A model generated the notes under the pieces. That model made no database searches, had not been told where the DNA came from, and was given only the letters and a program-made list of their open reading frames with translations. Of a stretch of DNA of 64,000 nt, positions 32,760-44,319 are shown one piece after another. The position numbers were made by a program, and so were the translations under genes. Origin of the DNA: Poronia punctata (Eukaryota; Ascomycota; Sordariomycetes; Xylariales; Xylariaceae); assembly GCA_022579005.1 (NCBI GenBank), contig MU401480.1:1-64000 (forward strand), written 5' to 3'. The first letter of the stretch is position 1, and each line of letters begins with the position of its first letter.

Positions 32760-35684
32760 ATGGGGTTCGCCAGTTATTTCAAAGCACCAAAGCCCGAGGC
32801 TGTCAAGAAGGCCCCGGGCAGGACGCCGCCGCTTAATGATGGTCCCTTTGCGGAAAAGCCCCCCGGAAGCGCCCATGATGCCGGCGAGCTTGGGCTACAG
32901 GTCCCAACGCCCAGCTTCAATGCGTCGAGACATTCCCTCGCCGGGCTGTCGACTCGCTCGGGCGCGAGCTCCATGTTCCTCGACGACATCAAACATGAAG
33001 TCATGGTCAATTATTTGTACCAACAGCAGTGTTCCCACCTATGGGTCGCAGACGGTTCTGGTGAGGTCGAGGGTGTCCTGTTGCGCAAGTCTCGAGGAAG
33101 TTATATGGCCTGTCCCTCTAGGCTAGCCAACTCAAGCCTTGCCATGGCCTGCGCTACGATGAATGTCCCCGTAGGTGCCGTTGCGCCCCCGCTTGTCTTG
33201 TAGTTGCTGACTTTAGTCTCGGCAGTGTGCGATGACGGTCAATTCCCGCGTCATTAAGACCTTTTTAAACTGGTCGCCAGATGCGGTGGACGTGCCCTTG
33301 ATGAACGGCCTGCGCGTCCAGATTCTACCTACTATCGACGACCTCCCGAGGGCACGAAAGCACCAATTTGCAGCCTTTGTGGCGTCGGAAGCTCTTCTCG
33401 TCGTATGGGATGACGACGCGCTCCACCTAGTCCAACGCGCCAAAGCTATCGAGTCGGAGCTGATGGAGCTGGTCTGGCAGGCCGGTGAGCACGATGACGA
33501 AGAAGCCGAAAAGAGGCCCAATGTTACCTATGGCGAGGTGGAGATCGACGAAGAGAGCGGGCAACCGCTCCCTGAGAAGCGACCGGTGCACCTGCTCAAC
33601 ACCTACCTCGTATCTCTCGTCCTCGTCATCATCACCGTGTCAATTGGCGCGGCATGGCGGTCACTTGCGATCGAAGTGTCCGTCGACGGGAGCTATACGC
33701 GCTTGGCCCTTGTCGCCTTGGCCCCAGTTCAGATCTTCTTCACTTTATTCTTCGCTCAGGTCATCGTCGGCTGTCTGTCTCAGATATTTGGCCCTATCCA
33801 ACAACTCACCATCAACTCCAAGTTCTATTCCGCCCGGCCGCCACAGAGATTGCAGACAACTATCCTTCCGCATGTCACTGTACAGTGCCCCGTCTACAAA
33901 GAGGGCCTCGGCGCCGTCATTGCCCCCACGATACGATCGCTGAAGCAGGCTATCAGCACCTACGAACTACAAGGTGGCTCGGCAAACGTGTTCATCAACG
34001 ACGACGGGCTACAGCTAATTCCCGAAGAGGAACGACGTGCTCGCATCGAATTCTACGCTGACCACTCCATCGGCTGGGTTGCCCGCCCCAAGCATGGGGA
34101 GAACGGTTTCCTGCGTCGCGGCAAGTTCAAGAAAGCTTCTAATATGAACTTTGCCTTGATGATTTCCTGCAAAGTGGAGGATAAGCTCGCACAATATGAC
34201 CGTGGAGCCGAGTGGACACAAACAGATGAGGCTCTGGCCTACGAAAAGGCCCTGAAAGAGGTTCTTGAGGAGGACGGCAGGGCGTGGGCTGATGGCAACA
34301 TCCGCGTTGGCGATTACATCTTGATCAGTAGGTCCTTCATCTCATTTCCCACTCCTTCCTTCCACCTAAAGGAATTGGGCTTCAGGGAACAGGGAAAAAG
34401 GAAGACAAAGCAAAGCCGATTAACATTATTTTTTCAGTCGATTCTGATACGCGAGTGCCTTCTGACTGTCTCCTCGACGCCGTCTCCGAAATGGAGCAGT
34501 CCCCTGACGTGGGTATTATGCAATTCTCGTCGGGCGTCATGCAGGTCGTTCACACATATTTCGAGAACGGAATTACCTTCTTCACGAACCTGATCTACAC
34601 TGCTATCAGATATACCGTCTCCAACGGCGACGTGGCTCCCTTTGTCGGCCACAACGCAATTCTCCGCTGGAGTGCCATCCAGCAAGTCTCGTACGAGGAC
34701 GAGGACGGGTACGAAAAATTCTGGTCCGAATCTCACGTCTCGGAAGATTTCGACATGTCTCTACGGCTGCAGTGCAATGGGTACATCATCCGGCTCGCTG
34801 CGTGGGCCGGTGACGGCTTCAAGGAGGGTGTATCCCTGACGGTGTATGACGAGTTGGCTCGATGGGAAAAGTACGCGTACGGCTGCAACGAGCTGCTGTT
34901 CTACCCTATCCGCATGTGGCTGTGGAAGGGTCCCTTTACACCTTTGTTTCGCCGCTTCCTGTTTTCCAACATCCGCTTCACCTCCAAAATCACCGTCATC
35001 TCTTACATAGGCACGTATTACGCCATTGGTGCTGCCTGGATCCTCACGTCGGTAAACTATTTCGCCTTCGGCTGGTTTAACGGGTACCTGGATAAATACT
35101 ACCTCGACTCGTGGAAGGTCTGGTTCTCCATCATCATCGTCTTCAACGGCCTCGGCAATGTCGCACTCGCGGTCATGCGGTATCGCGTGGGCGAGCGAGG
35201 TCTAATGTACTCCATTTACGAGAACTTCAAGTGGACGTTCCTCCTCGCCATCTTTTTGGGTGGGCTCTCCCTGCACGTCAGCCAGGCTATCCTGGCACAC
35301 ATGTTCGAGATCGACATGACATGGGGCGCCACATCCAAAGAAGCCGAGTTCTCCAACTTCTTCATCGAAGTTCCCAAGGTCCTTAAGAGTGTAAGTCGAG
35401 TTATTTCGTCGACCTCAAAGTATCCTCTCGGGCTATTAAATAGTCAAAGGGGAATAAGGACGTGTATACATGCTAACCGAGTCGTCACCCCGTAGTTCAA
35501 ATACTCCATCACGTTCTCGCTCATCTTCATCGTTGCCATTGTCGTCTTGGCAGTCGCACCTTTCGTACCTCTTGACTGGCGCATCACGGATTTCGTTGCG
35601 ATTCTGCCCATGGCCACAGTCGCAGTGAGCCATTTGCTCCTTCCCATCGCGCTCAATCCGGCTCTCATGACGTTTTCGTGGTAA
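32760..35684 (+). CDS. GT2: GT2 multi-spanning glycosyltransferase (fungal hyphal-growth type)
   Basis: Four exons: 32760-33170, 33226-34327, 34438-35390 and 35496-35684 (884 aa). Introns are 55, 110 and 105 nt. Joins restore MNVP|CAMTVNSR, YILI|IDSDTRVP and VLKS|FKYSITFS. An N-terminal cytosolic region is followed by two membrane helices (about 260-281 and 297-321). The catalytic domain has HVTVQCPVYKEGL, NDDG (D396/D397), DSD (506-508) and SEDFDMSLRLQ (E607/D608). The family's last motif is present only in altered form, QCNGYIIR. Several C-terminal helices follow, the last encoded by exon 4. Processive GT2 enzymes of this architecture make an extracellular or wall polysaccharide. The closest recalled group is the conserved fungal GT2 needed for hyphal growth on solid surfaces; that match is from memory. 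It is not a classical chitin synthase. Confidence 0.9.
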
Positions 35685-38150
35685 ACCCTTCCACGTGTTG
35701 CCATGGAATGGGCCTGTCTTTTTCCTATTGTAACATCCAAAAAGCGATGCTCACACCCATTGCGGTTTTGACGAGCATAATAAGTCACTTGCTACCCCCT
35801 CCCCCTTTCCTCCACCACGCCAAACGCAACAGGGCCGGGGACCACAACACGACCAAAAACCTTTGTAGAGGCATATAGACATGCTTATTACTTATACATA
35901 AACACAGCCAGCACTATGTACATGAATAACGACACGACGGATTCGGGAAAACCTTGCGGATATTTTATACCTCTTCTTTACCTTTGTTGGTTATTACCTT
36001 GGTCGGAGCCACTCGGTTTGGAACCAATAGAATGGACCGGAGTTTGTGTGGGGGATCGATGCTTTTCTCGGCATCAAATATATCAATTAGCACTAGATTT
36101 AGTACCTATTCGTATTATGGGACCTCCGGTAGAGGGAGTTATTTATTGTTTTATTTTTACGATTTGGCATCATCAAACTGTGCGATATGGTAGATGCAGA
36201 TAGAACTTTGAAAAGAACGGATGTAGGGTTATGCAAACCCCCTTTGAAGTTTGAGCAAAGAAAGCATGACGCTGAAGTGCTTGACATCAACCACTCGTTG
36301 TCTACATATCTATAAATGAGAGTGGGACGTGTGCATCCCGGGTCTATCTGCCTTTACGAGTATGTTTAGGGTACAGCTTCCAGTCGTCTCAGCCAAGGCA
36401 GGCAGACAGGTATCAACCCCGATGGAATATTCAACTGGATTCAACGTACCTATTATGTATTAGTTGAACACTATGTCCATCATCTTCTCTGGACTGAGGA
36501 TTAAAGTTTTATACTCGAGATAGTCGACGGAGCCACATTTCGATACTTGATGATGATTTTATTTGCATGCCTATCCTCTTTTACATTCCGATTATTGACT
36601 TGACCCGTAGACTATCTACCTACTTGTACACGTAGATCACGTCTGTCTCATCCTCATCGAGCATCCCACTACTCGTACATTTAGTACTAGTAGTAGAATT
36701 TTAACGTCTATCTTAGGTGGGTCCGGGCTAACTATAATGGCGCGACTGTGGCTGCAAGTGCCTTGGCAGCCAGCCGCCCCTTACCACCCCGCGTGACCTC
36801 TCTTCGGGTTTATGTTGGGAAAGACGGTTACATTTAGTACTAGGTAGTGGATAGGCTACTTGTTATCCACTATTCAGGAGGCATATATAGTTTAGCCCGG
36901 CGCTAAACGTAAATCTAGCGTATTTACCTACCTCTTCATTGTGCACCTGCAAACATGAAGACAGGTTCAGTCTTAAATACTCGCAACGTGTTTGTTGGAG
37001 ATGTTTGTTCTTTAATCGAAGGCAGTTTGTACCCTTGATCGCTATGGCCTCGCTTCGGGGATTGGTATTATGTGTCTTGGTTTTTGATGGTTCAATGCTA
37101 AGGGTTCACAATTGCTCCTTTACGCCCTGACTTGTTCGCCTCGCGCGCCATCTCTTTGGCGGCGCCACAGAGGCCACCTAGTCTAGTCTAAGGCGAACAG
37201 GAAACGGCAATTGCGGCATTGGGCCATTATAGCCTGGCATGGTAGGAAGTAATTGGTCTGCGGAATCAAGACCTGACCCAGTTAGGAAGCGTGTTTCAAA
37301 ATTGGGTTAAGTGGTACCTGCAGTAGCGCGAAAACCGGCGTGCACATCTTCGATTTGACCTCCCTGATAATTATTAGACCCCTATTATAGCCTCCATTCC
37401 TATCTAGTCGACTCTTACATTAGGTACCAAGTCGTTTCATGTTGGACGAAGACGAACCTGTTTTCTCTTCCTGTCTGTACTGAAGCGACGACGGAACATA
37501 CAGATAGTATGGTCTATCATCCTTAGCAACTGGCGGGCTTCATTCATCCATTTGCACTAGTCTACTGATTCAGTAGGTCCAAGTCATCCCATCGCTTTGT
37601 CAACGGCATCAAACAAGGCCGCCACTCCTTTCCACGCAACATATGCTCTACTACCTAGTTACTACATCTTCCATACCACCAGGACACGATTTCAATCGTC
37701 TCGGCCCTACCCTAATTGACAATTAGCACACTCGCCGTCCTGTTGACAAGACGATATCACCCTTGAAGAGCCGCCTGCCCGTGGTTCCCCGGCGCTAAAC
37801 GACAGACCCCGCTCGCCTTTGAAGCAGCAGTCAAAGCGATACTTTTTAGATTGCCGACAACTCATTGTCGAATCATTTCACCGCCTCACCCTGTCACGCG
37901 AATCTGTTTCTCCAAGCTCGACACCGGTCGACCGTAAATCGATTATGCGCAAGGGCCGCCAATAATACCATATACCTCTTGTTTTGACGAAAGGCCAACT
38001 CATACCTCTCGTCCCCCGCGACCAACACGTCCTCTTGGTTTTGAGTTACCACCAAGAAAATACCCATTACGTGGACGAGAAGCCTTGGCCTGGTGCCGGG
38101 ACGTCCTACTCTTGTACTGTAGCCAAGTCTGCACCCCCGGAAAAACACCA
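35685..38150. other. Intergenic region, GT2 to CRH gene
   Basis: About 2.5 kb without a supported gene. Short frames at 35900-36300 and 36940-37130 lack domains and conserved splice signals. The last 300 bp is a C-rich leader/promoter for the CRH gene. Confidence 0.5.
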
Positions 38151-39875
38151 ATGATGGCTCGATCTAGACATATCACAGCGCTAACGCTGTTTGTTTCGGC
38201 GCTCGTAACACCCTGTGTTGCTCAGCTATCCACCAAATGCAATCCCATAAAGGAAAGCTGCCCACCTGACCCTGCTCTCGGCACCGCCCATACATTCTAC
38301 TTCAACGCGACACCACCCGACGATACCTTTACCTCGACAGCCGCCGAAATCAAATTCGACGAAAACGATGGAGCCATGTTCACCATTGCGAAAAAGGGCC
38401 AATCTGCAACCCTTGAGTCGAATTTTTTCTTCTTCTTTGGCCGGACCGAAGTCCACATGAAGGCTGCACGGGGACAGGGCGTCATCAGCTCTATCGTCTG
38501 GGGCTCAGATACTCTCGACGAGGTCGATTGGGAGTTCAAGGGGGGCGAGGAGGCTACCGTCTACTCCAATTACTTTGGCAAAGGTAACGAATTGGTCCCC
38601 GATCCCGATATCAGAGGACAGGACCATAAACTGCCGTCAGGCACCATCTACGATATACACAACTATACCTCAGTTTGGACCAAGGATAAGTTGGAATGGC
38701 ACGTGGATGGACAACTCGTCCGCACTCTGGTTCCCGACGAAGCAAACAAAGGGCACAATTACCCACAAACTCCCATGTCCCTGAGGATGGGTAGCTGGGT
38801 GGCTGGAGACCCGGACCGGCCCCAGGGAACGATCGACTGGGCTGGTGGCCTTGCAGACTTTTCCCAGGCTCCCTTCATCATGTACGTTGAGAAAGCTCAT
38901 GTCGAGGATTTCAGCAGTGGTAAAGAATATGCATACATGGATAAGTCAGGCTCGTGGGAGAGCATCAAGATCACCGAGTAAGTCAGGTCCCATGCGATCT
39001 ATTCGCATCTTGAGTTTTTCCATCTCTAACCCGACGATAGGGGCAATTCGACAGTGTCGGAGATCATCAACAAACCGCCGTCGAAGTCACTCTCGGAGAA
39101 ATGGGACGACCTGCCCGCGAGTACCAAGACGGGCATCTACATAGCAGCGGCTGCCGTGGGCGGTTTACTCTTCATTGCGCTCGCCTTTTATTACGTCAAG
39201 CAGCGACGCCGGGGCCGGAGAGAAGCTGCTTTGGCTGCCAAGATGCAAGAAGAGGAGCGGGTTGAGCTTGAGCGGTTCAAGAAGGAAGGTAGAAACCCAG
39301 ACACGCTTAATTTTGACGGTGCAGAATATGGAGGGTCCACGGGGAAGGGGGGCGTCCTCAGCACCTACTCGGCCGTTCCGGACTCGCCCCCGGGAAGCTC
39401 TGCTGGGCCACCCGAAAAGGCCTGGGATCCTACAGGTTCTAATGGGCTCGGGTCAAGCGCAGTGACACCTTTGCCCTTGTTACACGGCGAAGGAAAGGGC
39501 GCGTCGCGTAACAACAGCTTGGTCTCGCCATACCGCTCGGAAAGCCCTGGAGCAGCACCTACTTTCCCATTGCCGGCCTCGCCCGTCGACCGAAGTTATT
39601 CAACCTCTCCGCACGCGCTTTCCAGAATGGGGTCCACGGGTCCTCAGATGGGTCCATATAGCGACAGGGTCAGCAGTCCGGCGCCAAGCTTTCACCAGGC
39701 CCGCAGCCCCAGCTCACCGGCGCCCAATGACGTATACGGGATGACGAGGCTGAATAGTCCCGGCCCGATGCCTAACCGTGGCCCGGGATCGCCCGGTCCG
39801 CAAGGTGGATATCCTACTGGCGATGGCCGAACAGGAGACCACGGTGGCTATTGGAACAATGGTGGTTACCGCTAG
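38151..39875 (+). CDS. CRH-type GH16 transglycosylase with C-terminal transmembrane anchor
   Basis: Two exons: 38151-38977 and 39041-39875 (553 aa). The 63-nt intron has GTAAGT, CTAAC and TAG signals and joins IKITE to GNSTVSEII. An ATG at 38154 is an alternative start. A signal peptide (1-25, ending TPCVAQ) precedes a Cys-containing linker (KCNPIKESCPPDPALG). The GH16 domain has the catalytic motif DEVDWEF (E124, D126, E128). CRH proteins link chitin to beta-1,6/1,3-glucan in the wall. Residues about 307-328 (GIYIAAAAVGGLLFIALAFY) form a transmembrane helix followed by RRRGRR. A cytosolic tail of about 220 Ser/Pro/Gly-rich residues ends in GDHGGYWNNGGYR. Many CRH proteins are GPI-anchored instead, so the anchor type is notable. 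No CBM18 is evident. Confidence 0.93.
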
Positions 39876-41567
39876 AGCCATGGGTAATAGTGGGTAGTCA
39901 GTTGGCTTTAGCGGAGACGGGATATGTCTTCTCTTCTGGCCGAACCTTGTTTCGGGGGAGAAATCGTCGGAGCGATTTTCGCATTCTAGGAGGCGTTGGT
40001 TTAGTTACGAACATGTTACGTATATCATCGGTTGGGCGTGTTGGGGGTTCGCACCTCGCGGCCACGCTCGTCTTTGTGCGTCTCCATTTTCCCGGGGGTG
40101 TATATGACGTCCTTCTGTGTAGCATTTGTTGTTTTATGTTTTATGTGCCTTTTATCTCTATTTCAGCCCCTCCCTTCCATTTCATATAGTCATCGTTTGT
40201 AATTAGCCCCTCTATCCTGGTTAGATAGTGGACATGTATACACTTGCTCGATACGAGATACCCCCAGCTTATTTTGCCGACAACCTTCGAAGCTATCCAT
40301 TCTATGACGTGACTGGCATGTCTTTCCGAGACAAGTAGTCGCCCACCTCAACTAGCATTCGTCGTTTGCCAGGCACATTTGCACAGCCAATGTCTTCGGT
40401 CTAGGGATGTGTTGTGACAGATTGGGTAATAGGTAGTCGAGTCAGTTGCCTTTATTCTATCCTTTTCTAAACTAAGGTAGGTAGATCAATGTGCTTGGCA
40501 TGTCAGAGATACGTCTTCCCTATTCCGCGTCGTTGGTCGCACCTGACTTTTACTGTCGCTAGCTTACTGCAGAGCGCTGCGTTAGGGCTACTGTATACGA
40601 GATCGCTATATTAGTGACTTTCTGCGACTATTTTGTCATCTCGGGCTAATAGATATTATAATGTCTGTTTTAAACCAGCGGCGAGACGCTTTCGATAGTC
40701 GACGGTATAGGTGACGATAGATGAGCAGTCCGACATTCATCATCAGTCGGTCATGGACTTTACAGGGCGGCCACAACTCAAAACTTAGGGTCGGGACCCT
40801 TGACGTCAAATAAAACGTTGGATGGGATGGTATTCCTCTGCCACGATGCAACAATGCGAACTTGGGGTCAATTCGGGGGAAATATTATTAAAATACACCC
40901 AGGCCCCGTCGTCCTTCGTTGCTATAATATTCCAACTCCTCCGCCAGCTTTCGGCCCTGTATACCTAGTAGGTAAATGGATTGTGTAGCAATTAGTATCG
41001 TAGCGAAGACCATTCTTTTCCCCTCTATTTTTATCACATTGTCGACTCGTGACGACGTGACGTGAAGAGATGACGTATCAGTGTCGCGAATCATGGGAAG
41101 TAGAATAGCGCGGACAGGAACGAGATGAAGGAATGAAGTTTGGATCTTGGTCGCGTCCTAGAATTAGTCCAAGGTTAGCGGACGGATGATGGACAAGATG
41201 ACTTGATGCTTTTTTGCCTCATGGAGAACGGAATAGTTCTAAAGTTAATGAGTAGACGTCGATTTCCATAGGTCGAGCGGAGACTAGGGATAGAGTTTAG
41301 AGTTTAGGAGCTGAGAAAGCGCCGGCCTTGAAAGGAAACAAAAGCAATCTATGAAGCCGCCCTGACGTTTTTATCTCCGTAACCTAGTTCTTCTCGTGCA
41401 TCTGGGCTTTCCAGGTCTATTTCGCAAGGGCGCGGGGAAAACACAGCTAGAATGGGATGTACTGTGAGTGAGTGAAACTGAACGTCATGACATTGTACTA
41501 TTCAAACCTTCTCTCGGCACTTCGAAGGCTTGACTAGAACGACACGATCGAGCACCTAGCGATGGAC
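39876..41567. other. Intergenic region, CRH to proline-rich secreted protein gene
   Basis: No gene supported. The first 300 bp is a T/G-rich 3' region. The rest has scattered short frames and no recognisable element until the TATA box at 41569. Confidence 0.5.
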
Positions 41568-41568
41568 G

Positions 41569-41575
41569 TATATAA
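41569..41575 (+). promoter_or_regulatory. TATA box of proline-rich secreted protein gene
   Basis: TATATAA lies 193 bp upstream of the ATG at 41768 in a GC-balanced promoter. The distance leaves room for a leader of about 160 nt. It is a good consensus match, but function is not proven. Confidence 0.45.
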
Positions 41576-41767
41576 GATGAGCACGGTCTTCTGCTTCTTT
41601 TCGGATCCGACTACCTAGATCTGCAGTCGCTCGTTCGGATATATACACCTACCAGGCAGACTTACTTAGCTTGGGAGTATCTATCTTGGGCGACAACTTC
41701 ACAGGGATAACCGGCTTCTTATTCAAGCACTCCTTTCTTCCACCAAGAGATAGATCGGAAATAAGCT

Positions 41768-43028
41768 ATGCGTATCTCCAAGCTCGTCTTCCCGGCCGCC
41801 TTGGTCGTCGCGGGACTGGCGGAGGCCGGAGGGTGTCCGGCGTCTGATCCTGAGTCCGGACAACCGATTCGATGCCCCTTTCAGGATGGTGGCCAGGGAC
41901 TTGCCCCCACTGGTGGGCTCGGTCTTGGACCCGGTCCTGGGCCTGGACCCGGACCCGGACCCGGACCGTATGTCCCGCCGCCTTGCTCTTCTGGCTGTGG
42001 CGGGGGAATGGCTCCGTCTCCTGGGCCATCTGGACCACCTCCCCCTCCTATAGGCATGCCAGGACCGCCTCCGGGACCTCCTCCGCCGCCGCCTCCTCCT
42101 CCCCCGGTACAGCCACCGGGACCTCCCCCAAGACCTCCTCCTCCACCACCTCCTCCTCCCCCGCCTCCTCCTCCCCCGGCGCACCCACCGGGACCTCCCC
42201 CAGGGCCACCACCACCCGGACCGCCTCCCCCTCCGGCGAGACCACAGCAACCCCCTCCGCCTCCTACATGGCCTCAAGAACGACCGCCGCCGCCGCCCCC
42301 TCCGGCGAAGCCACAGGGGCCTCCTCCCCCGCCTGTAGGCATGCCAGGGCCACAACGGCCTGGCCCTGAAAAGCCACCAGGACCTCCTCCTCCTCCACCA
42401 CCACCGCCTCCACCTCCTCCTCAAGGTCCTCCCGGCCCGCCCGGCCCTCCCGGCCCTCCAGGTCCAGCGGGACGTCCTCAAGCCCCCCCTGAAGTACGCC
42501 CTGGAAAGTTTCCTGGAGGTTTTGGACATCACGGCGGACCCCACGGGGGCTTCCACGGGGGATTCCATGGAGGATTCCACGGTAAACACGACGTTGAGAA
42601 CAAAGAAGAGAGAATAGAGAAGCGCGGCTGGGAAGAGCCTCCCTACAGGTTCTGCAGGGCCTCCATGTTCTGGGACCGCAAGTCGGCCTCCTGCCAATGT
42701 CCCCGTGGCCAACAGTGGCGCGATAATAGCTGTCGATTCCCGCCTCTGCAGCCACCTCGCTGCCCTTGGGGTCAAAGACCTTATTGCTGTCGAGGTTTGA
42801 ACCTGCAAGATAGGACGCCTTACGGTAAGGTGTTTTTTATAGGACTCTCCTCTATCCTCCCCTTCCAATGCTTTGTTTCCATGGTGACGTGCCTACGTAC
42901 CTACCTACCCTATAACGAGGTTGTTGACGATGATGGATGAAAAATTACTGATCATATCATGTTTAGCCGATTTCAAGGACATGTGCGAGAACCGCGACGG
43001 CAACATGGCCATCTGCGCCAAGTACTAG
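41768..43028 (+). CDS. Secreted, extremely proline-rich (extensin/collagen-like) protein with Cys-rich tail
   Basis: Two exons: 41768-42824 and 42967-43028 (372 aa). The 142-nt intron joins DRTPY to ADFKDMCENRDGN and ends the protein in MAICAKY. A signal peptide of about 20 residues (MRISKLVFPAALVVAGLAEA) precedes a (GP)n stretch and a long polyproline region (about 90-225). A short GPPGPPGPPGPPGPAG collagen-like segment and a His/Gly repeat (GGFHGGFHGGFHGKH) follow. A KR pair (K285-R286) is a plausible Kex2-type site, after which about 85 residues hold nine Cys. No enzyme domain is recognised; a wall or extracellular structural role is inference. The opposite strand has a long Arg-rich frame that is a shadow of the GC-rich codons. 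Confidence 0.8.
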
Positions 43029-44284
43029 CTCGCTCGGTTAGTTGGGCAGGGAGATTGAAGAGCCATACTAGACCCCTTAAGCCTTGAAAAGTTGCTACTT
43101 CAACCCGCCAGCACTTGGATAAGGAAGGAAGAAAGGTTGTCGGTATACATACTCATAAGTATGTTGAAGAGAAGGATTCACTTATCAGGTTAGATGGATG
43201 AGAACGGTACTTGAACAGAATGGATAAATAAGCGCGAAGGACGGATGTCTCCACGTTCTCTTCGTGTGTTACGAGACACAACCGATTCTCGCTGGCAACA
43301 GAGGACATCGTAGGATAGTTGAGGGATCACAACCGGAAATAATTAGTATTCAGTATATCCCATATATCATTAATAATCGAACATCGTTTCTCATTCCCTA
43401 TAGTCTTACCATTCGGGTTCAAACAATGACTTTGACACTTCATGATAGGTATCCTATCATCTCCTAGGGGCTTAGTCAGATGCCTACCTAGGTTACGGTG
43501 TAAGCTAGTCTAGGATTCCCCTATTTTAGGATCTAGCCTAATTTCTTACGTGTATTTGTTCTCCGTCTCGCCGAAAAGCTTCTTTACTGTACTAAAAGAT
43601 ATTACGGTAGTTCTGCCCAACTGCCGGATAAGACGAGCCGAGAGGTGCCAAGAGTGAATCTGTAGTTTACCCCTTTCGCCGTACGAGTACAGCATCCAGT
43701 CTTCATGTATCTAATCTCGCCAAAAATGCAGTTGGCAGGGATTCCCCAATATGTTGCGCAGGGCCTGTCGTGCCTGTTTGCTGCACAGGGGAATATGTGA
43801 CAAAAACCTTGCAAGCGTCGACATTTTATTGTGCACATAAGAAGTAAGTTTTTTGAATGAGATATGTAGGTTACTTATAAGTAGAAGTTGTCGTTGGTTT
43901 TGTGAAAATAACAGAAACTTGAGGCAGTTGAATACATATTCAACGGTGGCCTGAAGAGATCCTAACGGCTCACTATGTGTAATAGGCTAAGCGGCATACT
44001 TTAGGCAGTGGCGATCACCAACAGTAACGACCTCCCCGCTTACGCGCAAACGCTGCTGCCCTTTTTCTAGATTTATCAACGGCTTCTTGGCACTTGAAAG
44101 CTTGAGTCGGAAAGGAAATGAGCATCCTCAGCTCCGATCCAGCCAAGCCCCCAAGGTTAGGATTCCCCGATGCTTCAGCTTTGCCAGCAACTGCTTTACA
44201 ACAACTTTCTTGGTCTGTTCTGCTGCTATCTTTAATCTTGCCTTATGGCTTTGGTTTTACCTATTTTAGGTTAGCCACCTACTT
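43029..44284. other. Intergenic region before transposon block
   Basis: No supported gene. Only short frames without domains are present. The sequence changes abruptly from GC-balanced to AT-saturated at about 44,300, at the boundary of the transposon nest. Confidence 0.5.
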
Positions 44285-44296
44285 GTAGAAGATGGT
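44285..44296 (+). repeat. Target-site duplication, left copy
   Basis: GTAGAAGATGGT, repeated exactly at 57614-57625 on the other side of the AT-saturated block. Flanking bases differ on both sides, so the identity is limited to 12 bp, as expected for LINE target-primed insertion. Confidence 0.8.
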
Positions 44297-44319
44297 TTAA
44301 TTAATTAATTAATTAATAG
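44297..44319. repeat. TTAA-type simple repeat (LINE 3' tail candidate)
   Basis: TTAATTAATTAATTAATTAA-type repeat immediately inside the left target duplication. Short simple-repeat 3' tails are common in fungal non-LTR retrotransposons. Confidence 0.6.

Noticed and set aside
41723..42868. 381-codon minus-strand frame of Arg/Trp/Gly repeats
   Set aside because: Shadow of the proline codons of the secreted protein. The plus frame has a signal peptide, a spliced Cys-rich end and a TATA box.
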